A DNA stretch of 64,000 bases, from NCBI RefSeq assembly GCF_900099835.1, contig NZ_FNKP01000002.1, positions 2,947,101 to 3,011,100 of the forward strand, in the 5' to 3' direction. The notes beneath the pieces are model-generated. The model was not told the origin of the DNA and did no database searches. It was given only the letters and a program-made list of their open reading frames with translations. Positions 27,590 to 37,034 of the stretch are shown piece after piece. Every line of letters starts with the position of its first letter. Positions within the stretch are counted from its first letter, which is position 1. The stretch is from Paraburkholderia fungorum (GTDB taxonomy: Bacteria; Pseudomonadota; Gammaproteobacteria; Burkholderiales; Burkholderiaceae). The position numbers and the translations under genes were made by a program.

Positions 27590-28789
27590 ATGCAAGCAGC
27601 AGGATTTTCCGCGCTCCGTCTCACCACGTTGACCAACGCCATGCAGGGTTATGTGGAGCGCGGCGAAGTTGCGGGAGTGGTGTCACTGGTATGGCGGCGT
27701 GGCGAGATCGGCTATTTCGAGCCGCTCGGTTTGCGCGACGAAGCCGCGCAGTTGCCGATGGAGCGCGACACGCTGTTCCGCATCGCATCGATGACCAAAC
27801 CGGTGACCAGCGTCGCGATCCTGATGCTGGTCGAAGAAGACCGGCTGGCGCTCGACACGCCGGTTTCGCTATGGCTGCCGGAGCTGTCCGGGCTCAGCGT
27901 GCTGCGGGACCCCGCCGGTGCGCTCGACGAAACCGATCCGCTGAAAGCGCCGATCACGGTGCTCGATCTGCTGACGCATCGCGCCGGCTTTGCCTATCAC
28001 TTCACGGCAACCGGCCCGCTCGCCGACGCCTATGCGGCGACGTTCAACGGCTTCGAAGCGCACGGCGACCCGAGCGCCTGGCTGCGTCGCATCGCGCAAT
28101 TGCCGTTGATGTTCCAGCCGGGCTCGCGCTGGCATTACGGCGTCGCCACCGACGTGCTAGGTGTGCTGATCGAACGGGTGAGCGGCATGTCGCTCGCCGA
28201 TTTTTTCCGCACGCGTATTTTCGAGCCGCTCGGCATGCGCGATACCGCGTTCTGGGTCCCCGAGGCGCAGCTTTCCAGGCTGGCCGCCGCATATAACGTC
28301 GATCCGGCCACCGGACGGCGCGTGGTCGAAGATCACGCGGCGGACAGCCGCTGGGCTAATCCCGAACGCTTTCAGAGTGGCGGCGGCGGACTGGTGTCGA
28401 CCGCGCAGGACTATCTGCAATTCGCACAACTGCTGCTCGGACGCGGGCGCCTCGATAGCACGCGTTTGCTGTCGCATCGCTCGGTCGATCTGATGCGCTC
28501 GAATTTCCTCACGCCCGAGCAACGCCGCGTGCTGGCGTTCGGGCGTCCGATCTGGGCTGGGCAGGGTTTTGGCCTGGGCCTCTCGGTGGTCGACGATCCG
28601 GCGCAGCAGTTGCCGCTCGGCTATCGCTCGACCGGTTCGTTCGGCTGGCCCGGCGCGTACGGCACCAGCTGGTTTGCCGACCCCGTCGAAAACCTGATCG
28701 GTTTGATGCTGATCCAGCGCCGTTCGATGGACGCATTTCCGATGTCCGTCGATTTCGAACGCCGCGTGTACGATGCCATTGACGACTAA
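27590..28789 (+). CDS. Serine hydrolase, class C beta-lactamase/esterase family
   Basis: The 399-residue protein has the SxxK nucleophile motif in RIASMTKPVTS (about residues 65-68) and a candidate second-motif tyrosine in WHYGVATDVLG. A GSFGWPGAYGTSWFADP segment lies near the third active-site motif. No signal peptide is seen, so it is probably cytoplasmic, like family VIII carboxylesterases and EstB-type enzymes rather than secreted beta-lactamases. The ATG at 27590 is preceded only by a weak AGGAC. A terminator follows at once. Confidence 0.85.
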   Translation: MQAAGFSALRLTTLTNAMQGYVERGEVAGVVSLVWRRGEIGYFEPLGLRDEAAQLPMERDTLFRIASMTKPVTSVAILMLVEEDRLALDTPVSLWLPELSGLSVLRDPAGALDETDPLKAPITVLDLLTHRAGFAYHFTATGPLADAYAATFNGFEAHGDPSAWLRRIAQLPLMFQPGSRWHYGVATDVLGVLIERVSGMSLADFFRTRIFEPLGMRDTAFWVPEAQLSRLAAAYNVDPATGRRVVEDHAADSRWANPERFQSGGGGLVSTAQDYLQFAQLLLGRGRLDSTRLLSHRSVDLMRSNFLTPEQRRVLAFGRPIWAGQGFGLGLSVVDDPAQQLPLGYRSTGSFGWPGAYGTSWFADPVENLIGLMLIQRRSMDAFPMSVDFERRVYDAIDD

Positions 28790-28803
28790 ATGCGTCAGCT
28801 GTT

Positions 28804-28843
28804 GCAACTGACAATCCAGCATCGCGCGCAGTTGCGTTTTTTT
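28804..28843 (+). terminator. Terminator of the serine hydrolase gene
   Basis: GCAACTG (28804-28810) pairs with CAGTTGC (28829-28835) around an 18-base loop, followed by G and seven T bases (28837-28843). It starts 15 bases past the stop. Confidence 0.65.
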
Positions 28844-28911
28844 CTATCCGGCGGTTTATTCGTCTGATAGTGTCCGCACTGCAATTCGCCAAACCGATGG
28901 GAGCATCCGCC

Positions 28912-29208
28912 ATGGCCTCGTACAAACAACTGACTGCGCAACTCGAAAAACTCCACAAGGAAGTCGCAGTGGCCCGCGAAAAGGAAATTGCGCAGGCGAT
29001 TGCCGACATCAGGCAGAAAGTTGCCGAATACGATCTGACTGCCGAGGAATTGGGCTTTACGACCGAGCACAAACCGGCGCGTAAAGCGGCTTCGGCGTCG
29101 GTTGCGAAGTATCGCAATCCGAAAACTGGTGAAACGTGGAGTGGCCGGGGCCGCTCGCCGAGTTGGCTCGTCGGTAAAAATCGCGAGCGGTTTCTGATTG
29201 AAGCGTGA
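28912..29208 (+). CDS. H-NS family histone-like nucleoid protein
   Basis: A 98-residue protein with an N-terminal coiled coil (about 1-45, KQLTAQLEKLHKEVAVAREKE) for oligomerisation and the C-terminal AT-hook-like DNA-binding core KYRNPKTGETWSGRGRSPSWL. This is the Burkholderia-type H-NS/BpH3 layout. I use the ATG at 28912 with GGGAG upstream; the frame stays open to 28870. It should silence AT-rich DNA such as the fimbrial and 9.5-kb regions seen in this window, although that link is inference. Confidence 0.9.
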   Translation: MASYKQLTAQLEKLHKEVAVAREKEIAQAIADIRQKVAEYDLTAEELGFTTEHKPARKAASASVAKYRNPKTGETWSGRGRSPSWLVGKNRERFLIEA

Positions 29209-29321
29209 AAGCGCTTTATTGCGTACGGCGGGTTTATCAGGCTCGCGGCACCTGGCCTGTTGCATAACGGGCTGAATCAGAAGTGATGTTTTATGTGGTT
29301 TATTTCGCACCGCAACGTAGG

Positions 29322-29345
29322 TCCCGAAAACACTCACCTTTCGCG
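29322..29345 (+). repeat. Dispersed short repeat, copy B
   Basis: TCCCGAAAA, CA, CTCACCTT, then TCGCG. It matches copy C at 20 of the first 21 positions. Confidence 0.45.
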
Positions 29346-29669
29346 TGAGCGGGCATGCGGAATATCGGATTTTCCTGTCAACGGCACTCAGGCGCGTTTG
29401 TTTCGGTGAGCCTGGTTTTGTCGCGCGACGCACCGTCCCATTTGATACATACGCTTCGTGCTGCGGCGGCGCGCGTTCCCGACGGAATCCGCGTGAGCCC
29501 TTGCTGCAGGGCGTTTCAGCGCTTCGCAATAAAGCGCCGTCGGACCTTTTGACGGTTTCCGACCGACTTCCTCACGCTCAACGAATAAACAAAGCCCACG
29601 CGGCAGGTGCGTGTACGAAGGTCCTTTGCATTCACCTTTGGCGGCCGCCAGGAAGCCGATCACGGCGCG

Positions 29670-29692
29670 TCCCGAAAACCCTCACCTTTGCG
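29670..29692 (+). repeat. Dispersed short repeat, copy C
   Basis: TCCCGAAAA, CC, CTCACCTT, TGCG; 348 bp downstream of copy B in the same orientation. Confidence 0.45.
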
Positions 29693-29836
29693 ATTTCTCC
29701 CTGACGCGCGTCGCTCTGCGCTCGGGGCAAACCCGGAGTTGAGTTCGCCTCATACCCCGGATCAAAACTCATCGATACATGGTCGCGGAGGTCGAACGCC
29801 ACAATCGGTCATCCATTCAACTTCGACGGAAAGACC

Positions 29837-30361
29837 ATGAGCGTATCGACGGACAAACAACTCTTTATCGGCGAAGGATTCGAAGGCCCGGGCGTCAACC
29901 TCGCGCATATCAACGTACTGGTCGGCCCGCGCAACGGCCCGGCAGGCCAGGCTTTCGCCACTGCGCTCGCGACCCCGTCGGCAGGCCACGCACCGTTCGT
30001 CGTGATCGCGCGACCCGGCGTGCCGACCAAGCCGCTGACGCTCTATGTGAACAAGGCGCAGATCGGCAGCGACTTCCACGGCAACGCGACGTGGGGTGCA
30101 TCGCAGGCGGGCATCGCCAGGGCGGTGGCCGAGTCGCTGGAAAACGGCACGTTGCCGCCCGAAGCGGAAAACGATTGGGTGGTGGTGTCGGCGAACTGGG
30201 TCAACCCGTCGACCGACGATCTCGACGCCGTCTTCGACAACAACTACCGCGCGTGCAAGAACGCGATTCTCGCGGCGATGAAAGGCCTGCCGCATCGCGA
30301 TGAAGTGTTCGCCGCCGCGCGCGACGTATCGAATCCGTTCTACACCCCGAAACAACGTTAA
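29837..30361 (+). CDS. fae: Formaldehyde-activating enzyme (Fae) homologue
   Basis: The 174-residue protein aligns by eye with Fae, which condenses formaldehyde with tetrahydromethanopterin. The catalytic histidine region is LAHINVLVGPRNGPA (H24, matching H17 of the methylotroph enzyme). Family features KPLTLYVNK and WGASQAGIARAVAESLENG follow. GGAAAG lies 6 bases before the ATG. No other methanopterin-pathway gene is in the window; instead an aldo/keto reductase, an aldehyde dehydrogenase and an MFS transporter follow. It may be one of the Fae-like paralogues that act outside the methylotrophic pathway. Confidence 0.85.
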   Translation: MSVSTDKQLFIGEGFEGPGVNLAHINVLVGPRNGPAGQAFATALATPSAGHAPFVVIARPGVPTKPLTLYVNKAQIGSDFHGNATWGASQAGIARAVAESLENGTLPPEAENDWVVVSANWVNPSTDDLDAVFDNNYRACKNAILAAMKGLPHRDEVFAAARDVSNPFYTPKQR

Positions 30362-30432
30362 TTGCGTGCCGCGCGGCGCGCTAGGTTGTGCCGTCCGCGC
30401 TGCTGGATGCGACCTGGAAGGAGACAAGCATC

Positions 30433-31470
30433 ATGGAATACATTCGCCTCGGCCAGTCCGGTCTGAAGGTTTCGCGTCTGTGCCTCGGCACGATGAACAT
30501 GGGCACGCCGCAATGGAAGCCCTGGATTTTCGACGAAGCGCAAAGCGAGCCGATCGTTCGCCATGCGCTCGACGCAGGCGTTAATTTCATCGACCTCGCC
30601 GATTTTTATTCGACCGGCGTCGGCGAAGAAGTGGTGGGCCGCATCCTGAAGCGCTCGGCGCGTCGTGAGGAAATCGTCGTGGCGACCAAGGTCGGCTACG
30701 ACATGGGCACGTATCAGAACGCGGGCGGCCATTCACGCAAGCACATCATGGACGGCATCGACGGATCGCTGAAGCGGCTCGGCATGGATTACGTCGATCT
30801 GTACATGCTGCATTTCTTCGACGTGAATACGCCGGTGGAGGAGACCATGGGCGCGATGAACGACATCGTGCGCGCGGGCAAGGCCCGTTATATCGGCGTG
30901 TCGACGATGTACACGTGGCAGCTCGCGAAGATCATCCAGGTGTGCGAACGCAATGGCTGGCACAAGCCGGTCAACATGCAATTGCAGTTGAACCTCGCGT
31001 ATCGCGAGGAAGAGCGCGAAATGATTCCGTATTGCCAGGATCAGGGCATCGGCGTGTCGGTGTTCAGCCCGCTCGCGCGCGGCCTGCTCACCTGCGACGC
31101 ACACTCAACGCGCAATCAGACCGACTTCTTCACCGCGCAAATGTACGGCGATGTCGCGTCGCGTGAGATCGCGGCGTCGGTGGCGCGCGTGGCGGCGCGG
31201 CGCGGCGTGTCCGCTGCGCAGATCGCGCAGGCGTGGGTGCTCAATCATGGCGGCGTCGCGAGCATGCTGGTCGGCGCGGATACCCCCGCGCAATTCGACA
31301 GCGCGCTGGCCGCGCTCGGCACGACGCTTTCCGCCGACGAACTGTTCGAACTCGAACGCAACTACACGCCGTGCGATCTGATCAACGATTACACGGCCGG
31401 CCGCCGCGTGGCCCGCGAGCCGCGCGCCGCGCAAGGTACGTTCGACGAAACGCTGGAGAAAGCCGCATGA
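30433..31470 (+). CDS. Aldo/keto reductase
   Basis: A 345-residue TIM-barrel oxidoreductase with the catalytic tetrad visible: D and Y in FIDLADFYSTG, K in ATKVGYD, H in YMLHFFDV. A C-terminal NADP(H)-binding segment follows (MLVGADTPAQFDSALAAL). The ATG at 30433 has AAGGAGA upstream; the open frame reaches back to 30388. It lies 71 bp after fae and its stop overlaps the dehydrogenase start, so reductase and dehydrogenase should be made together. Substrate unknown, presumably an aldehyde or ketone tied to the Fae step. Confidence 0.87.
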   Translation: MEYIRLGQSGLKVSRLCLGTMNMGTPQWKPWIFDEAQSEPIVRHALDAGVNFIDLADFYSTGVGEEVVGRILKRSARREEIVVATKVGYDMGTYQNAGGHSRKHIMDGIDGSLKRLGMDYVDLYMLHFFDVNTPVEETMGAMNDIVRAGKARYIGVSTMYTWQLAKIIQVCERNGWHKPVNMQLQLNLAYREEEREMIPYCQDQGIGVSVFSPLARGLLTCDAHSTRNQTDFFTAQMYGDVASREIAASVARVAARRGVSAAQIAQAWVLNHGGVASMLVGADTPAQFDSALAALGTTLSADELFELERNYTPCDLINDYTAGRRVAREPRAAQGTFDETLEKAA

Positions 31471-32906
31471 ACGAATTTCTCCGCACAGGGCACTACATCG
31501 GCGGCGAGTGGTACGACAGCGCGAGCACGTACCCCGTGTTGAATCCGGCGACAGGCGAAGTCATCGCGCAAGTCGCGAAAGGCGGCGCGGATGAAACCGC
31601 GCAGGCCATCGCGTGCGCCGCGAAAGCGTTCCCCGCGTGGCGCGCGCTCACGGCGAAAGAGCGCAGCGTGCGCGTGAAACGCTGGGGCGAGTTGATGCTC
31701 GAGAATCGCGACGCGCTCGCCGAACTGTTGTCGCTCGAACAAGGCAAGCCGCTGGCCGAAGCGCGTGGTGAAGTCGGCTACGCGGCGAGCTTCTTCGAAT
31801 GGTTCGCCGAAGAAGGCAAGCGCGCGTACGGCGACGTGATCCCGAGCCCGAATCCGAACGCGAAGATCATCGTGACGCGCGAGCCGGTCGGCGTGGTCGC
31901 GGCCATCACGCCGTGGAATTTCCCGCTCGCGATGATCACGCGCAAAGCCGGTCCCGCATTGGCGGCCGGTTGCACGATGGTGCTCAAGCCATCGGAGGAA
32001 ACGCCGTTGTCGGCCTTCGCGCTGGCGGTACTGGCCGAGCGCGCGGGCATTCCGGCGGGCGTGCTCAACATCGTGTCCGGCGATGCCGTCGCGATCGGCG
32101 GCGTGCTGACCGCATCCGACGTGGTGCGCAAACTGTCGTTCACCGGCTCGACGCGCGTCGGCAAGCTGCTCGCGAAGCAGTCGGCGGATACGCTGAAGAA
32201 GCTGTCACTCGAACTCGGCGGCAATGCGCCGTTCATCGTATTCGACGACGCCGATCTCGACGCCGCCGTACAGGGCGCGATGGCCTCGAAATTTCGCAAT
32301 ACCGGGCAGACCTGCGTGTGCGTGAACCGCTTCTACGTGCAGGACGGCATTTACGACGCGTTCACGTCCGCGCTGACCCAGGCGGTGCGCAAGATGCGCG
32401 TCGGCAATGCGTTGCAGGGCGACGTCGAGCAGGGTCCGCTGATCAACCGGGCGGCGTTGAAGAAGGTCGAAACGCACGTCGCCGATGCGTTGCAGAAAGG
32501 CGCGAAGGTGTTGACCGGCGGCAAGCCGCACGCGCTCGGCGGCACGTTCTACGAGCCGACCGTTCTCGCCGATGCGTCGCGTTCGATGTTGATCGCCGAA
32601 GAGGAAACCTTCGGGCCGGTCGCCGCGTGCTTCCGCTTCGAAACGGAACAGGAGGTCATCGCTGCGGCGAACGACACGCCGTTCGGTTTGTCCGCGTATT
32701 TCTACACGCGCGATCTGGCGCGTGCATGGCGCGTCGGCGAGGCGTTGGAGAGCGGCATGGTCGGCATCAACGAAGGCATTCTGTCGACTGAGGTTGCGCC
32801 GTTCGGCGGCGTCAAACAGTCGGGCCTGGGCCGCGAAGGCTCGAAGTACGGGCTCGATGAATACACGGAACTGAAGTACATGATGATGGGCGGCCTCGGA
32901 CGCTGA
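31467..32906 (+). CDS. GabD-type NAD(P)-dependent aldehyde dehydrogenase
   Basis: A 479-residue ALDH. The general-base glutamate is in LELGGNAPF, the catalytic cysteine in GQTCVCVNRFYVQDGIYD, and PWNFPLAM and FTGSTRVG mark the cofactor site. The C-V-C-V-N-R stretch is typical of succinate-semialdehyde dehydrogenases, so a semialdehyde is the best guess. The ATG overlaps the stop of the aldo/keto reductase (ATGA). Confidence 0.88.
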   Translation: MNEFLRTGHYIGGEWYDSASTYPVLNPATGEVIAQVAKGGADETAQAIACAAKAFPAWRALTAKERSVRVKRWGELMLENRDALAELLSLEQGKPLAEARGEVGYAASFFEWFAEEGKRAYGDVIPSPNPNAKIIVTREPVGVVAAITPWNFPLAMITRKAGPALAAGCTMVLKPSEETPLSAFALAVLAERAGIPAGVLNIVSGDAVAIGGVLTASDVVRKLSFTGSTRVGKLLAKQSADTLKKLSLELGGNAPFIVFDDADLDAAVQGAMASKFRNTGQTCVCVNRFYVQDGIYDAFTSALTQAVRKMRVGNALQGDVEQGPLINRAALKKVETHVADALQKGAKVLTGGKPHALGGTFYEPTVLADASRSMLIAEEETFGPVAACFRFETEQEVIAAANDTPFGLSAYFYTRDLARAWRVGEALESGMVGINEGILSTEVAPFGGVKQSGLGREGSKYGLDEYTELKYMMMGGLGR

Positions 32907-33028
32907 TCTTCGACCTGTGCCGCCGTCGTCAGTGCTTGCAGTTGTGGGCAGCATTGGCGGCGGCACCACCAGACGTAGCGGCAACGCGCTCGCAACGCCC
33001 GGCGATTCATACCAAATATGGAGACAGC

Positions 33029-34411
33029 GTGAGCAATCAGGACATTCAGGTGGCCCTTCCTGGGCTCGCCCCTACCTTGCCGTCTGCGGCGGCGTCCGCG
33101 CACGGCCCCGTTCCGCTCGACGACGTTCCGCTGAACGCCTTCCACGTGAAAATCGCCGGGCTGACATTCGGCGCGCACCTGACCGAAGGTTTCGCGCTCG
33201 GCACGATCGGCTACGCGCTCGCGTCGATGAACCGGCAGATGCCGATCGACGCGTTCTGGATGGGCATGATCGGCAGTTCCGCGCTGATGGGCATCTTCCT
33301 CGGCAGCCTCGTATTCGGCTGGCTGTCGGATCGCATGGGTCGCCAGAAGATTTTCCTGCTGAGTTTCCTGATCATCACCGCCGCCGCGTTCGCGCAGTTC
33401 TATGTGCGATCGCCGGCGGAGTTGTGTTTGCTGCGCGTGCTGATCGGCTTCGGGATGGGCGGCGATTTCGCGGTCGGCCACGCGATTCTCGCTGAATTCT
33501 CGCCGCGCAAACATCGCGGGACACTGCTCGGCTCGTTCAGCGTGGTGTGGACCATCGGCTATGTCATGGCGAACGTGCTGGGCATGCATTACGCCGATGC
33601 TTCGCCGGATGCGTGGCGCTGGCTGCTCGCGTCGGCGGGCGTGCCGGCGGTGATCGTTCTGCTGCTGCGCATCGGTACGCCGGAGTCGCCGCGCTGGCTG
33701 CACGGCAAGGGCCGGGTTGCGGAGGCCAAGGCGATCTTGCTGAAGCATTTCGGCCCGAACGTCACGCTCGACGCCGGTCATGACGAGCATGCGCAAACCT
33801 CCGGCGGCTTCGCTCGTCTGTTCAGAAAAGACCTGATTCGCCGGACTATTTTCAATTGCGCGTTCTTCGTGTGTCTCGTGATCCCGTATTTCGCGATCTA
33901 CACGTTTTTGCCGACGATCCTGAAGGCGATCCATCTGAATAACGATTCGGGAGCGGACTTCCTGCTGAACGGCTTCCTCGTACTCGGCGCGCTGATCGGC
34001 ATCTGGCTGACGATTAAATTGCCGCGTCGCGTGTTTCTGATTGGCTCGTTCGCGGTGACGTGCGTATCGCTGGTCGCGCTGGGCTTCCTGCCGGAATCGG
34101 CGACCGTCGGCATGATCGTCGCGTTTGGCATTTTCACGTTGACCATGTCGGCGTTTTCCAACCTGGTTGGCGTATTTCCGCCCGAGTGCTTTCCGACCGA
34201 AGTGCGTGCCTGTGGCGTCGGACTCGCGATTGCATGCAGCCGGCTCGGCTCGGCGGTCGGGACGTTCCTGCTGCCGCTCGGCATCGTCCATCTGGGCTTT
34301 CACATCACGATTCTGGTGCTCGCGGCGGTGCTGCTGGTTGGCATGATCGTGTCGATTGCGTGGGCGCCTGAAACGAAGCATCTGACGTTGAACGAAGCAA
34401 GCGGCGTGTAG
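33029..34411 (+). CDS. MFS transporter, aromatic-acid/sugar type
   Basis: A 460-residue transporter with 12 membrane segments and the loop 2-3 motif GWLSDRMGRQK. An R-G-T segment (SPRKHRGTLLGSFS) follows helix 4. It resembles the AAHS/SV2-like branch that takes up benzoate, shikimate and similar acids. I place the start at GTG 33029, with GGAGA 5 bases upstream; the frame is open farther back but without a site. As last gene of the fae group it probably imports the substrate. Confidence 0.87.
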   Translation: MSNQDIQVALPGLAPTLPSAAASAHGPVPLDDVPLNAFHVKIAGLTFGAHLTEGFALGTIGYALASMNRQMPIDAFWMGMIGSSALMGIFLGSLVFGWLSDRMGRQKIFLLSFLIITAAAFAQFYVRSPAELCLLRVLIGFGMGGDFAVGHAILAEFSPRKHRGTLLGSFSVVWTIGYVMANVLGMHYADASPDAWRWLLASAGVPAVIVLLLRIGTPESPRWLHGKGRVAEAKAILLKHFGPNVTLDAGHDEHAQTSGGFARLFRKDLIRRTIFNCAFFVCLVIPYFAIYTFLPTILKAIHLNNDSGADFLLNGFLVLGALIGIWLTIKLPRRVFLIGSFAVTCVSLVALGFLPESATVGMIVAFGIFTLTMSAFSNLVGVFPPECFPTEVRACGVGLAIACSRLGSAVGTFLLPLGIVHLGFHITILVLAAVLLVGMIVSIAWAPETKHLTLNEASGV

Positions 34412-34737
34412 TCCGCCGATCGGGGCGCCGCGCACATCACCGCCCAGGCTTGTTCCGAAGCACTTTCCGGCCGCGCGCGACGGCGCCCGGCCGGGCTCCT
34501 TTCCCCCTGATGCCGCCCCAGGCGTGTATCATTCGTTCCCTGCGCTGTTCTGCGCTGGCGATTCCCGTAGTGCCGAACGCTCGTTCGTGACCTGTTTTGC
34601 GACGCGGCGAGTTTGCCAGTCGACGCGGGTCCCGGCCCAACTCCCGCAGCCCGACGCCGCCGCGCAAGGCGCGGCATACCGGTCGCCCCAGGCCGCCGGG
34701 AACCGCCCGAACCCCCTATCAGTGATCGCCAGACCCG
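34412..34737. other. Intergenic region before prfC
   Basis: 326 bases with no supported gene. A GC-rich palindrome (CCCGGCCGGG near 34490) followed by a pyrimidine tract may end the MFS transcript. The rest should contain the prfC promoter, which I could not place. Confidence 0.45.
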
Positions 34738-36339
34738 ATGTCAGTCTCCGAACTCAAACGCCGCCGCACGTTCGCGGTCATTTCCCACCCGGACGCGGGT
34801 AAGACCACGCTCACCGAAAAACTGCTGCTGTTCTCGGGCGCGATCCAGATCGCCGGTACCGTGAAGGGCCGCAAGAGCAACCGCTACGCGACGTCCGACT
34901 GGATGGAAATCGAGAAGCAGCGGGGCATTTCGGTGGCCAGCTCGGTGATGCAGTTCGAGTACGGCAATGCCGTCATCAATCTGCTCGACACGCCGGGCCA
35001 CGAAGACTTCTCCGAAGACACGTACCGCGTGCTGACCGCAGTCGATGCCGCCGTGATGGTGATCGACGGTGCGAACGGTGTGGAAGCGCAAACGCTGAAG
35101 CTGCTCGAAGTCTGCCGCAGCCGCAAGACGCCGATCGTCACCTTCATCAACAAGCTCGACCGCGAAGTGCGCGAGCCGCTCGAACTGCTCGACGAGATCG
35201 AGCAGCATCTCGGCGTGGCGGCCGTGCCGTTCACGTGGCCGATCGGCATGGGCAAGGATTTCCAGGGCGTGTACGACATCCAGCGCGATCAGGTGCGCCT
35301 GTTCCGCGCAGGGCAGGACAAGGCGGGCGGCGAAGTCGAAACGCTGCACGCGCTAAGCGACGAAGAAGGCGAGCGCCGCTTCGGTCAGGCCTGGGTCAAG
35401 GCGAAGGAAGAGATCGACCTCATTACCGGTGCATCGCCCGATTTCGACCGCGAACAGTTCCTCGCCGGTCAGCAGTCGCCGGTGCTGTTCGGCTCGGCGA
35501 TCAACAACTTCGGCGTGAAGGAAATTCTCGACGCGCTGGTCGATCTCGCGCCGCCGCCGTCGATGCGCATGACCGTGCAGCGCCCGGTGATGCCCGACGA
35601 GCCGAAATTCACCGGCGTCGTGTTCAAGGTGCAGGCGAACATGGATCTGGCGCACCGCGACCGCGTGGCGTTTATCCGCGTGTGTTCGGGGCATTTCGAG
35701 CGCGGCATGGCCGTGAAGGTCACGCGCACCAACAAGACGTTCCGCGCGAATAACGTGGTGACGTTCCTGTCGCAGCGTCGTGAGACGGTGAGCGAAGCCT
35801 ATCCGGGCGACATCATCGGTATTCCGAATCACGGCACGCTGAGTCTCGGCGACACGCTGACCGAAGGCGAGCAACTGCAATTCGTCGGCCTGCCTTTCTT
35901 CGCACCGGAAATTTTCCAGACCGTTGAAGTGGTCGATCCGATGCGCGCGAAGCAACTCGGCGAAGCGCTGAAGCAACTCGGCGAAGAAGGCGCGATTCAG
36001 GTGTTCCGTCCGGAAGTGGGCGGTCTGACGATTCTCGGCGCGGTTGGCCAACTGCAGTTCGAAGTGGTATCGCACCGGTTGTCGACGGAATACAAGGTCG
36101 ACGTGCGGATGGCGCCCGCGCGCTACCGGATGTCGCGCTGGGTGACCTGCGACGACGCCGCCGAACTGCGCCGCTTCACCGATTCGTACGCGGCGCGGAT
36201 CGCGCTCGACGCTTCGGATGCGCCGACTTACCTGGCGTCGCACGTCGGCGAAATCGAGGTTGCGCAGAAGGCGTGGCCGAAGATCGTGTTCAACGAATTG
36301 CGCGAACACTCGGGCGCGCCGTTCCGGAAGTCGATGTGA
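34738..36339 (+). CDS. prfC: Peptide chain release factor 3
   Basis: A 533-residue translational GTPase that recycles release factors 1 and 2 from the ribosome. The G motifs are complete: HPDAGKTT, RGISVASSV (switch I), DTPGHEDF and NKLD. The opening MSVSELKRRRTFAVISHPDA and the length fit the family. It is a housekeeping gene and anchors this region as chromosomal. Confidence 0.97.
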   Translation: MSVSELKRRRTFAVISHPDAGKTTLTEKLLLFSGAIQIAGTVKGRKSNRYATSDWMEIEKQRGISVASSVMQFEYGNAVINLLDTPGHEDFSEDTYRVLTAVDAAVMVIDGANGVEAQTLKLLEVCRSRKTPIVTFINKLDREVREPLELLDEIEQHLGVAAVPFTWPIGMGKDFQGVYDIQRDQVRLFRAGQDKAGGEVETLHALSDEEGERRFGQAWVKAKEEIDLITGASPDFDREQFLAGQQSPVLFGSAINNFGVKEILDALVDLAPPPSMRMTVQRPVMPDEPKFTGVVFKVQANMDLAHRDRVAFIRVCSGHFERGMAVKVTRTNKTFRANNVVTFLSQRRETVSEAYPGDIIGIPNHGTLSLGDTLTEGEQLQFVGLPFFAPEIFQTVEVVDPMRAKQLGEALKQLGEEGAIQVFRPEVGGLTILGAVGQLQFEVVSHRLSTEYKVDVRMAPARYRMSRWVTCDDAAELRRFTDSYAARIALDASDAPTYLASHVGEIEVAQKAWPKIVFNELREHSGAPFRKSM

Positions 36340-36713
36340 TTTGACGCTGCGGGATTGAAAGGCAGGCGGCGGTAAGAAGCGGGCGATTAAAATGACGAAA
36401 TCGCTTTGTTACGGCCGCTGCTTTTCAACTACGTTGTCTATGGCGCGGTTGGCCGATATTTCCGGCTGACCGGCTTTTGCTGTGGGCAGGCACGCATTCA
36501 TCAACGCAATGCGGTTGCACGCGTGATTTACCGTGCGGGAACAACCATCAACCTAACTGCAGGCGCGATCGAAATCGCTCGCATTTCTCCCGCATTTCCC
36601 TCGCATCGACCTGATCAGGCAGCGAATTGCGCTGCCCAGACATCCAGGACAAATGACGCGTCATCGAATCATTGCTCGATGAGCCGTTGCCGCGTATTTG
36701 ATTCATCAATATC

Positions 36714-36728
36714 TAATTCGTCGAATTA
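36714..36728. promoter_or_regulatory. 15-bp palindrome, candidate operator
   Basis: TAATTCG-T-CGAATTA, a perfect inverted repeat with a one-base centre, 476 bp upstream of the pilin start. Confidence 0.45.
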
Positions 36729-37001
36729 ACGATCCCCGAAGCGCTGGTGGCCCGAGCGTGGTTGTCTGCGATCGTTTGCGGGTTTGATTTGCGGTTCAAT
36801 TTTCGTTTTCCTGCTTTAAAAATTCATGATGGTATTGGCTAAGTTTATTTTATTTAATCGTCGTGAGAGGCCGGGATTTAAGCATGGCCGTGCATGACGG
36901 ATTTTAATGGCATGGCGCGATATGTGAAATTTTCGTCGATCAATGGGATTTGTCCTATTTTTCAAAGAAAACGTACCGTATCGAGTGGTATTTTATTTGC
37001 G

Positions 37002-37034
37002 ATATCTAAATTTAATGGGAATTGTCTTAGATAT
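37002..37034. promoter_or_regulatory. Inverted repeat upstream of the pilin gene
   Basis: ATATCTAA (37002-37009) matches TTAGATAT (37027-37034) in inverted orientation across 17 bases, 170 bp before the pilin ATG. It may be a regulator site. Confidence 0.45.

Larger units (their letters stand above)
29209..29836. other. Intergenic region with short repeats
   Basis: 628 bases without a supported gene between hns and the Fae homologue. It contains two copies of a short repeat (listed separately) plus several CTCACCTTT or GTGAGC words. The open frame at 29345-29704 spans both repeats and has no family features. The end of the region must hold the promoter of the fae operon. Confidence 0.5.

Noticed and set aside
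32702..34435. 577-codon leftward frame opposite the MFS gene
   Set aside because: Shadow frame with low-complexity charged composition.
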